Origin: Acidobacteriota bacterium
Lineage (GTDB): Bacteria; Acidobacteriota; Terriglobia; Terriglobales; Acidobacteriaceae
DNA: 64,000 nucleotides
Direction: 5' to 3'
NCBI GenBank assembly: GCA_021846985.1
Contig: JAJZVX010000016.1
Span: forward strand, 1-64,000
Position numbers and translations under genes: made by a program. A model generated the notes under the pieces. It did no database searches and was not told the DNA's origin. It saw only the letters and a list, made by a program, of their open reading frames with translations. This document shows, piece by piece, positions 46,422-55,095 of the stretch (position 1 is its first letter; each line of letters begins with the position of its first letter).

Positions 46422-46973
46422 ATGCCTATCGCCGATCTGCAGCAAGCCGCCCAGAAGATTGCCGGATTCCTTGCCACCCTGAACAAACTCGGTGGCCTTC
46501 GCCTGAAATACCGCATCACCGCCGGAGACGGAGCACGCGATCCGAAGGGTATCGAGGACCGGCAGATCTACGTGGAACTGGGAGGACCCGACACGCCGCT
46601 GCTGACCCAGCACAACGGCGATCTGCTCCTTGCGCTGGAAACCCTTGCCCGGCAAATTCTGCGGCTGGACCAGCACGAGGGCGGGTTGGTCAGCTTCGAC
46701 GCCGCCAACTTCAAGGCCATGCGCGCGGAGGAACTGCGCATGCAGGCCGAGATCGCCGCCGACAAAGTACTGCGCTCGGGCGCCCCCTATGCCTTTCCCC
46801 CCATGAACAGCCGTGAGCGGCGCATGCTGCACATGGCCTTCCGCGAGATCGAGGGCGTGGAAACAGCCAGCTCCGGAGAAGGTCAGAACCGCTTCCTCGC
46901 CGTCTATCCCGCCGGCAAGACGGATCTGCCCGTAACTCCGCCCGTGCGGCCACGAGGCTTTTCACGGAGATAA
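46422..46973 (+). CDS. jag: Jag/KH-R3H domain RNA-binding protein
   Basis: A 183-residue single-strand nucleic-acid-binding protein. A KH-like fold covers about residues 50-110 (LTQHNGDLLLALETLARQIL and VSFDAANFKAMRAEELRMQA). The R3H motif follows in MNSRERRMLHMAFREIEGV, which carries the Arg-x3-His pattern. Jag proteins usually sit next to yidC and rpmH-rnpA at the origin. Here the gene is on the other side of dnaA, about 3 kb from rpmH. It has no N-terminal Jag_N domain. A VOC-family gene follows at once. Confidence 0.82.
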   Translation: MPIADLQQAAQKIAGFLATLNKLGGLRLKYRITAGDGARDPKGIEDRQIYVELGGPDTPLLTQHNGDLLLALETLARQILRLDQHEGGLVSFDAANFKAMRAEELRMQAEIAADKVLRSGAPYAFPPMNSRERRMLHMAFREIEGVETASSGEGQNRFLAVYPAGKTDLPVTPPVRPRGFSRR

Positions 46974-46988
46974 GAGCGGAGGGTGCGC

Positions 46989-47381
46989 ATGGCAGAGAAG
47001 TCCATCCTCAACAACGCTTGGCCCGTTGCGTTCCTCGCCACGCGTCACCCGGAAAGGGCGCGCGCCTTTTATGAATCGGCGCTCGGGCTATGCCTTTTGG
47101 CCGATGAGCTGCCCTTTGCGCTCGTCTTCGACGCCAATGGCACCATGCTGCGCATAACCCCCGTGCAGGAACATCGTCCGCAGCCTTTCACCGTGCTGGG
47201 CTGGGAAGTGGACTCCATCGAGGATACCGTGCGGCAGCTCATGGCGGCCGGCGTGGAGTTTGCTCGCTATCCCGGCCTGAATGACAGCGGCCCGCTCCCC
47301 ATCTGGACATCGCCCAACGGAGCGCGCGTGGCCTGGTTTCTCGACCCCGACCGCAATGTGCTGAGCCTGACCCAGCCCTGA
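46989..47381 (+). CDS. VOC (glyoxalase/dioxygenase) family protein
   Basis: A 130-residue vicinal-oxygen-chelate fold protein with two beta-alpha-beta-beta-beta modules: VAFLATRHPERARAFYESALG and GWEVDSIEDTVRQLMAAGVEF, ending WFLDPDRNVLSLTQP. Only some of the usual metal ligands can be recognised, so function is open: glyoxalase-like, resistance or fosfomycin-type are all possible. GGAGGG precedes the ATG at 46989. It is 15 bases from jag and probably cotranscribed. Confidence 0.85.
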   Translation: MAEKSILNNAWPVAFLATRHPERARAFYESALGLCLLADELPFALVFDANGTMLRITPVQEHRPQPFTVLGWEVDSIEDTVRQLMAAGVEFARYPGLNDSGPLPIWTSPNGARVAWFLDPDRNVLSLTQP

Positions 47382-47400
47382 CCGCACACGCCCCGGCAAA

Positions 47401-47425
47401 CCCGCGCCGCGGATGCGGACGCGGG
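47401..47425. terminator. hairpin between convergent VOC gene and dnaA
   Basis: CCCGCGCCGC and GCGGACGCGGG pair around GGAT with one bulged A, in the 67-base convergent gap. It has no T-run. It could stop transcription from either side. Confidence 0.4.
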
Positions 47426-47448
47426 CGGGCTGCCTGCTCCCGCCGTCC

Positions 47449-48843
47449 CTAGGCGTTCAACTGATCCTGCAACTTGTTGAGCGTGCGGTGCAGATCCTTG
47501 TCCGTGCGGCGCTGCTCGTCGATCTTGCCGATGGAGTGCATCACCGTGGTGTGGTGTTTGTTGCCGAACTGGCGGCCGATCTCAGGCAGACTGGCCTCGG
47601 TCATCTGCTTGGCCAGGTACATGGCGATCTGGCGCGGCACTACCACGTTGCGGGAGTTGTTCTTCTGCTTCAGGTCGGCAACGCGCATGCCGAACTGCTC
47701 GGCCACAGCGCGCTGAATGGCCTCGATGGTGATCTTGCGCACCTGCATGTCGATGAACTGCTTCAGGCACTGCTGGGTAGAGGCCAGCGTGATCTCCATT
47801 TTGTTCAGGTTGCACCAGGCCACCAGGCGGGTGAGCGCGCCCTCCAGCTCGCGCACATTGGTGCGCACGTTCGAGGCAATGAAAAGCGCCACGTCGGTGG
47901 GCAGCGTCACCTGCTCGCTTTCCGCCTTCTTCTGCAGAATCGCAACCTTGGTTTCCAGGTCGGGCGGCTGGATGTCGGCGATCAGACCCCACTCGAAGCG
48001 TGAGCGCAGCCGGTCTTCGATCTCCGCCAGCTCCTTGGGCGGCCGGTCGCTGGCGATAACGATCTGGCGCATGCTCTCGTGAAGAGCGTTGAAGGTGTGA
48101 AAAAACTCCTCCTGGGTGCGCTCCTTCTGGGCAATGAACTGGATGTCGTCGATCAGCAGCACGTCCACGGAGCGGAAGCGGTCACGGAAGCCGGTCATGC
48201 GGTCGTTGCGCAGCGAGGAGATCATCTCGTTGGTGAACTTTTCCGCCGAGACGTAGCAGATGGTGGCAATCGGCTGCCGGCGCTTCACCTCGTGCCCAAT
48301 GGCGTGCATCAGGTGCGTCTTGCCCATGCCCACGCCGCCATAGAGGAAGAGCGGATTGTAGGCGCGGGAGGGACGCTCCGCCACGGCCAGCGCCGCCGCG
48401 CGGGCAAACTGGTTGCCGTTGCCGATAACGAAGTTGTCAAAGGTATAGCGGGGATTGAGCTGGGCCAGTGACCAGTCGATGCTTTGCTGCACCGGGGGGC
48501 GCTGCGGCGGCGCGGAGGGCGCATGGGTGGGAACCGGTCCGAAGCCGCCGTCCCTGCGCTGCGGCGGGACGGAGGGATCCTCCTCGGCGGTGACGAAGCT
48601 GACGTCGTCCAGATCCAGCGCCTGCAGGTCGATGGCCTCCTGGATCAGATCCCCATATTTCTCGCCGATATGTTGAAACTCGGGCGAAGGCACGCGCACA
48701 TAGAGCGTCCGCCCGGCAACATGGCTGTACCGGGTGGGCTTGAGCCAGGTCTCGAAGGACTGGCGGATGACCTTTTTCTCCAGCGCGGCAAGAATTTTCA
48801 GCCACGGGTTGAGAATCGTTGCAGGTGAAGCTGCTGGAGCCAT
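47449..48843 (-). CDS. dnaA: chromosomal replication initiator DnaA
   Basis: An AAA+ protein that melts the origin. Domain I (about 10-80) is followed by a short Pro-rich linker (90-120). The ATPase has Walker A GGVGMGKT (169-176), Walker B VLLIDDIQF and the sensor II region VRTNVRELEGALTRL. The C-terminal DNA-binding helix-turn-helix includes RQIAMYLAKQM and the signature FGNKHHTTVMHSIGKI. At 464 residues it is typical. It is divergent from rpmH-rnpA-yidD-yidC across a 540-base gap. Confidence 0.97.
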   Translation of the reverse strand: MAPAASPATILNPWLKILAALEKKVIRQSFETWLKPTRYSHVAGRTLYVRVPSPEFQHIGEKYGDLIQEAIDLQALDLDDVSFVTAEEDPSVPPQRRDGGFGPVPTHAPSAPPQRPPVQQSIDWSLAQLNPRYTFDNFVIGNGNQFARAAALAVAERPSRAYNPLFLYGGVGMGKTHLMHAIGHEVKRRQPIATICYVSAEKFTNEMISSLRNDRMTGFRDRFRSVDVLLIDDIQFIAQKERTQEEFFHTFNALHESMRQIVIASDRPPKELAEIEDRLRSRFEWGLIADIQPPDLETKVAILQKKAESEQVTLPTDVALFIASNVRTNVRELEGALTRLVAWCNLNKMEITLASTQQCLKQFIDMQVRKITIEAIQRAVAEQFGMRVADLKQKNNSRNVVVPRQIAMYLAKQMTEASLPEIGRQFGNKHHTTVMHSIGKIDEQRRTDKDLHRTLNKLQDQLNA

Positions 48844-49383
48844 GATGCTGATCCTTTACCCGCGCCACCGACAAACCCAGAACATGATTCATCCACACGC
48901 ATTCGGCAACAGAACTCCCAACGAAACGCAAGACACAAATCCCTGCGCTTTGGCTTGAACCGCCGTTGGTCTGCGTGCTGCTGATCTGCCCCTGAATGAA
49001 CCACGGGGCCCGGAGTGAAACTGAATCCGTGGGGCGCTAAGAACTTTTCAGAACGGGTCCGATGTTAGCACATTTGCGGTTGGTTGCAATCGGTCTTTCA
49101 CACAACTTTTCGCCTGAAGAGCTAAGTTGCACCAATGCTGGTGAAAGCAGGCGATGCGCACGTTACCAGAGTCACGGCGGGAAGCGTTTTCATTGCAAAT
49201 TGCGGAGAATGAGACGGGGGACGAGCAAGTCCGCAGCTCAACGGCAAGCCCGCTGCCATCGCCCCGAATGCCGTCCAGCGCCACTCTGCCCTTTGGCCGG
49301 CTGGATTCCTGGCGCAAGCTGCGATACACTTAATACTTGCCGACTTGGCACAGATTTCAGCCACTGAAGAGGAGCGCAGTTTC
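48844..49383. other. dnaA-rpmH spacer, candidate origin region
   Basis: A 540-base non-coding stretch, somewhat less GC-rich than the window. Against TTWTNCACA it contains near-matches with one mismatch at 48889-48897 (TCATCCACA), 49094-49102 and 49096-49104, but no clear cluster of perfect boxes. Gene order (dnaA divergent from rpmH-rnpA) and the co-oriented genes moving away on the right fit an origin. It also must carry the promoters for dnaA and rpmH. Confidence 0.4.
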
Positions 49384-49539
49384 ATGCCCAAGCGCACATT
49401 TCAACCCAATCGCCGCAAGCGCGTGAAGACACACGGTTTCCGGGCGCGGATGAAGACCAAGAGCGGCGCTGCCGTGCTTAGCCGCCGTCGCGCCATCGGT
49501 CGCAAGCGCGTTGCCGTCAGCGCCGGATATCGCGACTAG
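49384..49539 (+). CDS. rpmH: 50S ribosomal protein L34
   Basis: A 51-residue, strongly basic ribosomal protein with the family signature [19 protein letters not shown] and [20 protein letters not shown]. The ATG at 49384 is preceded by GAGGAG. It begins the classical rpmH-rnpA-yidD-yidC cluster. Confidence 0.97.
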   Translation: MPKRTFQPNRRKRVKTHGFRARMKTKSGAAVLSRRRAIGRKRVAVSAGYRD

Positions 49540-49613
49540 CACCTGACCCGCCCTTCGGTTTGAGCCGGAGAAAATCGCTCGCGCCATCCGGCTGCAACGC
49601 CCCCGGCCTTGCC

Positions 49614-50048
49614 ATGAATCAGCCTTCCAGCAGCGCGCCGCGCCAGTCGCTGGCGGGGATGCGCTTACGCAAACACGCGGACTATCAGCGCGCCTATGCG
49701 GTTGCGCGCAGACTGAAATCGGCGTCGATGAACTGGTTTCTGGCGCCGCAGACGGCCGCTCTGCCAGGCTCGCTGTTGCCCGCGCTTCCACGCGTGGGAT
49801 TGACCGTGGGCAAGGTGCTCGGCAAGGCGCACGAGCGCAACCGCATCAAGCGGCGCCTGCGCGATGTGCTGCGACGCCACGTGGAGATGCTGCCGCCCGG
49901 CTGCGACCTGATCCTGCATCCGCGGCGCGCGGTGCTGACCATGGCATTTGCGCAGCTCGAGGCCGAGGTCATGCGCATTCTCGAGCAGGCGCGGACGGAA
50001 GCCACGCACTGCCGCGCAGGCGCCGCGCCACGGATCGGCAGGCCATGA
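49614..50048 (+). CDS. rnpA: ribonuclease P protein component
   Basis: The protein subunit of RNase P, assisting the catalytic RNA in maturing tRNA 5' ends. The key RNR motif is in HERNRIKRRLRDVLRRH. The hydrophobic strand VGLTVGKVLGKA precedes it, and LRKHADYQRAYA is the N-terminal start of the fold. Starting at the ATG 49614 gives 144 residues. An ATG at 49659 would give 129, closer to the family norm, so the start is uncertain. It overlaps yidD by 4 bases. Confidence 0.92.
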   Translation: MNQPSSSAPRQSLAGMRLRKHADYQRAYAVARRLKSASMNWFLAPQTAALPGSLLPALPRVGLTVGKVLGKAHERNRIKRRLRDVLRRHVEMLPPGCDLILHPRRAVLTMAFAQLEAEVMRILEQARTEATHCRAGAAPRIGRP

Positions 50049-50305
50049 CGCGCCTTTTGCTGGCCGCGCTGAATTTTTATCGCCGGTGGATCTCTCCGGC
50101 GCTGCACGCGCTCAACCCCGGGGGCTGCCGGTATCTGCCCACGTGTTCTGAGTACGCCTCGCAGGCCATCGTGGTGCATGGGCCCCTGAAGGGATCGGCG
50201 CTGGCCCTGTGGCGGTTGCTGCGCTGCAACCCTTTCGCGCGCGGAGGACTGGACCTGGTGCCGCCGCGGAAAGCGCACCATCCCGGGCGCGAACCGTTAC
50301 CATAG
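50045..50305 (+). CDS. yidD: membrane protein insertion efficiency factor YidD
   Basis: An 86-residue protein with an amphipathic N-terminus and the conserved RRWISPALHALNPGGCRYLP, then TCSEYASQAI, plus GPLKGSALALWRLLRCNPF. YidD helps YidC-mediated membrane insertion. The start overlaps the rnpA stop (ATGA), so the two are translationally coupled. Confidence 0.95.
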   Translation: MTRLLLAALNFYRRWISPALHALNPGGCRYLPTCSEYASQAIVVHGPLKGSALALWRLLRCNPFARGGLDLVPPRKAHHPGREPLP

Positions 50306-50374
50306 AAAGTGCGACAACCGGCGGTCGGCCGCTACAAGCGCCTGGATCGGACCCCAATCGATAGGACGTGTCTT

Positions 50375-52225
50375 TTGGCAGAAATCAGCAATCCCAATCT
50401 TCAAAGCCCGGCTCCCGGCGGCGGGGGCGGCGATTCGCGCTCTCTGCTGTTCATCACCATGATGGCGCTGGCGGTGCTGCTCGGTTACCAGTACCTGATG
50501 CCCGGCAAGAACACGCCGCCCGCGCAGAACCAGCAGCAGAGCGCGCGGCAAAGCGCGGCTCCAGCGGCGCCCCAGCCGCCCGCGCCGGCGGCCGCCGCCG
50601 GCAAACCCGCGCAAACCCCGGCCGCGCAGACGCCAGCCATCTCCGCCGCATCCGAAAGCAAGACCGTCATCGAGAACGGCAAGTTTCGCATTGTCTTTAC
50701 CAACCGCGGCGCGCAGGTGGAGCAGTGGACGCTCGAAGACCCGCAGTACAAGGACCACCCCGGTCCGGGCGGCAAGCAACTGGATCTGGTGAATTCCATG
50801 GCCGGTCCCTATGACCGCCCGCTCTCCCTGTTCACCTACGACCAGGAACTCAACAAACTGCTGAATCAGAACGCGCTCTACCAGGTGACGGCAACGGGAG
50901 CAACAACGCCCTCCGGCGCGCTCCGCGCTCCCTGCTCGATCACCTTCCGCTATGCCGCCGGCGGCATGGAGGCGGTCAAGACCTTCCGCTTCGACCAGAG
51001 CTACGTGGTAAGCGTGGAAACCGAGGTCAAGCGTGATGGCGCGCCGGTGCGGGCGCTGGTGGCCTGGCCCAGCGGCCTGGGCGACCAGACCGACGCCGTG
51101 CAGTTCGCCACCGGCAAGATCATGTGGTCGGTCGGCGGCAAGGAAGGCTCAACGGATGCCAAGAAGGTGAGCGGCAACGACACCCTCGACCAGCCCTATG
51201 ACTACGTGGCCCTGGGCGACCTGTACTTTGCCGCCGCGTTTCTCCCCGACCATCCCGATCGCACCACCGCGGTCACGTTCCACCAGTCCGCGCAAATGCC
51301 CGCCGAGGCCAGCGATCCCAACAGCCAGAAACGGCAGGTGGATGTGATCGGCCTGGCCGTGGGCGACACCAGCGGCATCACGCGCCTGCGTCTCTTCGCC
51401 GGCCCCAAGGAAACCGACCTCCTCAAGTCGATTCATGCCATGGGCCCCGATGGCAAACCCGACGGCCCCTCGCTGGAGCCGCTCATCCAGTTCGGCATGC
51501 TCACCGTCATCGCCAAGCCTCTTTACCTGGCGCTGCGCTTTCTCAAGGGACTGCTCGGCCCCGGAGCGTACAACTGGGGCTGGGCCATCATCATCGTCAC
51601 CGTGATCTTCAACCTGGCGCTGCTGCCCACCCGCTTCTCGATGATGAAGTCGTCGCTGAAGATGATGCGCATCCAGCCCAAGGTGGAGGCCATCAAGCGC
51701 AAGTACGCGCACCTGAAGGTGAGCGACCCCAAGCGCGGCGAGATGAACACGGAGATGATGGCGCTCTACAAAACCGAGGGCGTGAACATGTATGGGAGCT
51801 GCCTGCCCATGCTGCTGCAGATGCCCCTCTTCTTCGCCTACTACCGCGTGCTGCTGGCGGCGGTGGAGTTGCGCCAGGCGCAATGGTTCTGGCTCACCGA
51901 TCTCTCCTCGCCCGATCCCAAGTACATCCTGCCCATCCTGATCCTGGTGACCATGTTCCTGGTGCAGTTCATTACGCCTTCGCCGGGCATGGACCCCAAC
52001 CAGCGCCGCATGATGGCCATCATGATGCCGGTTATCTTCGGCTTCTCAATGCTGCATTTCGCTTCCGGCCTGGCTCTTTATTGGTGCACCGGCAACGTGA
52101 TCAATATCCTCATCCAGGTCGGCATCAACCAGTCGAGCATCGGCAAGGAGATGCACGCGCTGGCCGCCAGACGCGCCGCCAAAAAAGGCGGCGGTGGCGT
52201 GAAGGGGCTCCTGGGGCGGCGGTAA
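50375..52225 (+). CDS. yidC: membrane protein insertase YidC
   Basis: Inserts and folds inner-membrane proteins with or without SecYEG. A first helix (about 22-40, SLLFITMMALAVLLGYQYL) is followed by a disordered Gln/Ala/Pro linker and the large periplasmic beta-sandwich (about 90-350). The conserved C-terminal five-helix core follows, with NWGWAIIIVTVIFNLALLPT, MYGSCLPMLLQMPLFFAYY and the cytoplasmic hairpin. A TTG start at 50375 is preferred (AGGA upstream; the protein begins AEISNPNLQ). A GTG at 50309 adds 22 basic residues. The length is 616 residues. Confidence 0.94.
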   Translation: MAEISNPNLQSPAPGGGGGDSRSLLFITMMALAVLLGYQYLMPGKNTPPAQNQQQSARQSAAPAAPQPPAPAAAAGKPAQTPAAQTPAISAASESKTVIENGKFRIVFTNRGAQVEQWTLEDPQYKDHPGPGGKQLDLVNSMAGPYDRPLSLFTYDQELNKLLNQNALYQVTATGATTPSGALRAPCSITFRYAAGGMEAVKTFRFDQSYVVSVETEVKRDGAPVRALVAWPSGLGDQTDAVQFATGKIMWSVGGKEGSTDAKKVSGNDTLDQPYDYVALGDLYFAAAFLPDHPDRTTAVTFHQSAQMPAEASDPNSQKRQVDVIGLAVGDTSGITRLRLFAGPKETDLLKSIHAMGPDGKPDGPSLEPLIQFGMLTVIAKPLYLALRFLKGLLGPGAYNWGWAIIIVTVIFNLALLPTRFSMMKSSLKMMRIQPKVEAIKRKYAHLKVSDPKRGEMNTEMMALYKTEGVNMYGSCLPMLLQMPLFFAYYRVLLAAVELRQAQWFWLTDLSSPDPKYILPILILVTMFLVQFITPSPGMDPNQRRMMAIMMPVIFGFSMLHFASGLALYWCTGNVINILIQVGINQSSIGKEMHALAARRAAKKGGGGVKGLLGRR

Positions 52226-52252
52226 AAACAGTTCTCGGTCTTCAGCGCATGG

Positions 52253-52276
52253 TTCGCCGCGCGCCGCCGCGGCGAA
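52253..52276 (+). terminator. hairpin after yidC
   Basis: A perfect 9-base stem (TTCGCCGCG and CGCGGCGAA) has a 6-base loop and lies 28 bases past the yidC stop. No T-run follows. Confidence 0.45.
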
Positions 52277-52360
52277 TGATGCACCTGCTCTCCCTTTCGC
52301 TCCTGCCTCTTCTCCCTTCTCTCGCCTCATCCAGCCCTTCTGGTGTATTGTCCATTCGGT

Positions 52361-53086
52361 ATGGATAATTCGTTCAACAGTTCTCCCCATCCGGCTCCCG
52401 AAGCCGAAGAAGTCTACCGCCGCTGGATTCATTTCCTCGACGAGGAATTCACGCGCCACCACTTGCCCGAGCGCCGCGCCGAGATTGTGCGCGATCAGCT
52501 TTACCAGCTCTACCTCGGCCGCCCGCACGGCGGCAAGCTGAACCTGACGCTGACCAGCGAGTTGCCGGGCAACGTGCTGAGCCTCTCGCTGGACCCGGAA
52601 AACGTGACCCTCGAAGCGGAGCACTTTGCCGACGTGGACCCCGCCGAGTTCGCCGCGCGCAAGCCGCTGCTGTGGTTCTGGCAGATGTTCGACCGCTCAC
52701 CCATCGGCACCAATCACTGGCTGGGCATTCGCTTCCGCTGCATGCTGGGCCGGCACATCTTCGCCCGCATGGGCGCGGGCGTCAAGATTCATCACGGCGT
52801 CGATCTCAGCTTCGGATACAACTTGTGGATCGACGACGGAGTAACCATCCGCCACGGAGTGCGGCTGAACGACCGCGGCGGCATCCGGCTCGGCAAAGGC
52901 GCGGTGATCGGCTCGTTTGCCCGCATCTACTCGCAGACGCATGGCGCTGAGGATTACAACAAGGTGACGCTGGCGTCCACCGAGATTGGCGCGGGAGCGC
53001 GCATCGCCAGCCACGCCATTGTGCTGGCCGGACAGCGCGTGGCTGCCGGCGCCTCTGTGGGCAGCTTCCCGGGTGAAAGCCTGTAG
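52361..53086 (+). CDS. left-handed beta-helix acyltransferase-like protein
   Basis: A 241-residue protein. The first 110 residues are helical (PEAEEVYRRWIHFLDEEF). The remainder is a hexapeptide-repeat beta-helix (VKIHHGVDLSFGYNLWIDDG and RLNDRGGIRLGKGAVIGSFA) with the SQTHG segment of sugar/lipid O-acetyltransferases (maltose-acetyltransferase/NodL-like). The ending is GAGARIASHAIVLAGQ. The acceptor is unknown. The ATG at 52361 lacks a strong ribosome-binding site; a GTG at 52343 is possible. Another gene follows 46 bases later. Confidence 0.82.
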   Translation: MDNSFNSSPHPAPEAEEVYRRWIHFLDEEFTRHHLPERRAEIVRDQLYQLYLGRPHGGKLNLTLTSELPGNVLSLSLDPENVTLEAEHFADVDPAEFAARKPLLWFWQMFDRSPIGTNHWLGIRFRCMLGRHIFARMGAGVKIHHGVDLSFGYNLWIDDGVTIRHGVRLNDRGGIRLGKGAVIGSFARIYSQTHGAEDYNKVTLASTEIGAGARIASHAIVLAGQRVAAGASVGSFPGESL

Positions 53087-53132
53087 CCCGGAAAGCTATG
53101 ACCGGCGGCCGCCGGAAGCAAGGGAGGAGAAG

Positions 53133-54185
53133 ATGCCTGGCGCAGGATCGCGATTCACCCGCCGCGAATTGGTGATCGGCTCGGCCGCGCTGGCCGGCAG
53201 CTTGGCCATGCGCGGCGCCAACCTGCCCGTGGCCGCGCCGCGTCCCGGCGAGTCGTTCACCGACTTTCAGCAGCGCCGCCGCCGCGAGCTCTGGAACCTG
53301 CTCGGCGATCTGCCCTGGGATCACAAACCCGCGCCGCCGCGCCTGTTGAGCACCGAAAAACACGACGGCTACACACTGGAAAGGCTGGAACTGGATTTGA
53401 ACGGCATCGAGCCTGTTCCGGCACTGCTTCTCATTCCCGACCGCCGCCCCCATCCCGCGCCAGGATTGCTCTTCATGCACTGGCACGCCGGCCAGTACGG
53501 CCTGGGCAAGGAACAGTTGCTGCGGGGCACTGAGGTGCAGCCTCCCTACGCGCCCGTCTGCGCGCAAAAGGGGCTGGTAACGCTGGCCATCGATAGCTGG
53601 TGCTTCGGCGGGCGCAAGCACGAGGCCAACGGCCAGCAGGGCGAGGAAGACGCCTTCAAGCTGATGCTCTGGCAGGGCCGCGTTCTCTTCGGCATGATGC
53701 TCTTCGACGAGTACCAGGCGCTCTCTTATCTGGCCAGCCGACCGGAGGTCGATGCGGCGCGCCTGGGCGCCTTCGGCATGTCGATGGGCGCCACCAAGGC
53801 GTGGTGGCTGGCGGCGCTCGATCCGCGCGTGCACACCGCCATCGACGTTTGCTGCCTCACCGACTACGACGCGCTGATTGCCGAGAACGGGCTGCACCAG
53901 CACGGCATTTACTACTTTGTGCCCGCGCTGCTCAAGCACTTTACCTCGGCGCAGATCAACGCGCTCACCGTGCCACGCCCCCACCTGAGCGTGAACGGCC
54001 GCAAGGACCCGCTCACGCCGCCGGAAGGCGTGGAAAGGATTCGCGCCGAACTGCTGCCGCTCTACCGCACCTACGGGCGCGAAGAGAATCTTCACATCGA
54101 GCTCTTCGACTGCGCGCACCAGGAGCTGCCGCAGATGCGGGCGGAGATTCTCGCCTGGATGGATCGCCATCTGGTGGCGGGCTGA
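53133..54185 (+). CDS. Tat-exported dienelactone-hydrolase-like esterase
   Basis: A 350-residue alpha/beta hydrolase. The N-terminus SRFTRRELVIGSAALAGSL carries a twin-arginine export signal. The nucleophile Ser217 lies in FGMSMGATKA, a general-base Asp is likely in NGRKDPLTPPEG, and the His is in DCAHQELPQ. This pattern is shared by dienelactone hydrolases and acetyl-xylan esterases, and probably acts on plant- or polysaccharide-derived esters in the periplasm. GGAGGAGA precedes the ATG. Confidence 0.85.
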   Translation: MPGAGSRFTRRELVIGSAALAGSLAMRGANLPVAAPRPGESFTDFQQRRRRELWNLLGDLPWDHKPAPPRLLSTEKHDGYTLERLELDLNGIEPVPALLLIPDRRPHPAPGLLFMHWHAGQYGLGKEQLLRGTEVQPPYAPVCAQKGLVTLAIDSWCFGGRKHEANGQQGEEDAFKLMLWQGRVLFGMMLFDEYQALSYLASRPEVDAARLGAFGMSMGATKAWWLAALDPRVHTAIDVCCLTDYDALIAENGLHQHGIYYFVPALLKHFTSAQINALTVPRPHLSVNGRKDPLTPPEGVERIRAELLPLYRTYGREENLHIELFDCAHQELPQMRAEILAWMDRHLVAG

Positions 54186-54268
54186 AGCCGCGTTCCCTGT
54201 TCCGTTCCGGTTCGTGCTTCCATGACTCGCCATGCTACCCTGAGTTTTCAGTCCCGGGGGTTTTTCGT

Positions 54269-54982
54269 TTGCATCAACTCGACTTCATGAAGGCAGTCTT
54301 CGAGTTTGTGGTGCTGCTTTTTTCGCTCAGCGTTCACGAGTGCGCCCACGCCTGGACCGCCAGCCTTCTGGGCGACCACACGGCGCGGCTCGAAGGCCGC
54401 ATCACGCTCAACCCCATCTACCACATCGACCCCATCGGCACCCTGCTGTTTCCGGCCATCGTCATCTTCGGCCCCTTCTTCGGGTTCACCTTCTTCAGCG
54501 GCTTTCTGGTGGGCTGGGCCAAGCCCACCCCGGTCATCACGCGCAACTTTCGCAAGATTGTGCGCGACGAAAACCTGGTGACGCTGGCCGGTCCCGCGTC
54601 GAACCTGCTGCTGGTGCTCGTGGCCTTTGCCATTCTGGCTGGCATGGCCATCTTTCTTCCCCATGGCCGCACCGTTGTGATCAGCTCGTTCCTGGCGGGG
54701 CTCGGCGGGGCCGCGGGCGTTATTCCGCAGCCGGTGGCGCTGCTGTGCTCCATCGCCATCCTGATCAACCTTTCGCTGTTTTTCTTCAACCTGTTGCCCA
54801 TTCCGCCGCTCGACGGCAGCCACCTTGTGCGCAACCTGCTGCCCTACAACGCCGTGCAGGTGTACGACCGCATTGGCGGCTGGGCCAGCTACCTGCTGAT
54901 GATCTTTGTGGGTGGTTTCATCCTGAGCCTGCTGATCGGTCCGTCGCTGGGGCTGGTGTTTGCCGCACTGCAGCGCCTGTAG
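54269..54982 (+). CDS. site-2 protease family membrane metalloprotease (M50)
   Basis: A 237-residue intramembrane zinc protease. The active-site HExxH is SVHECAHAW (residues 23-27 from the TTG at 54269). The C-terminal zinc Asp is in NLLPIPPLDGSHL. Four to six hydrophobic helices are present. This is the short type that sits near trpS and scpA in many bacteria. The TTG start has GGGGG upstream; an ATG at 54287 is the alternative. It is followed by trpS. Confidence 0.88.
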   Translation: MHQLDFMKAVFEFVVLLFSLSVHECAHAWTASLLGDHTARLEGRITLNPIYHIDPIGTLLFPAIVIFGPFFGFTFFSGFLVGWAKPTPVITRNFRKIVRDENLVTLAGPASNLLLVLVAFAILAGMAIFLPHGRTVVISSFLAGLGGAAGVIPQPVALLCSIAILINLSLFFFNLLPIPPLDGSHLVRNLLPYNAVQVYDRIGGWASYLLMIFVGGFILSLLIGPSLGLVFAALQRL

Positions 54983-55095
54983 GCCGGCAGCCGCGCGCCG
55001 GCGCACGGCTGCCGCTACAATGGAATGAGGCTGATCACACTTTTTTTGAACCGATAGCCGCATCTTCGCGCACCACCCCCGGAAACGACAGAAAC

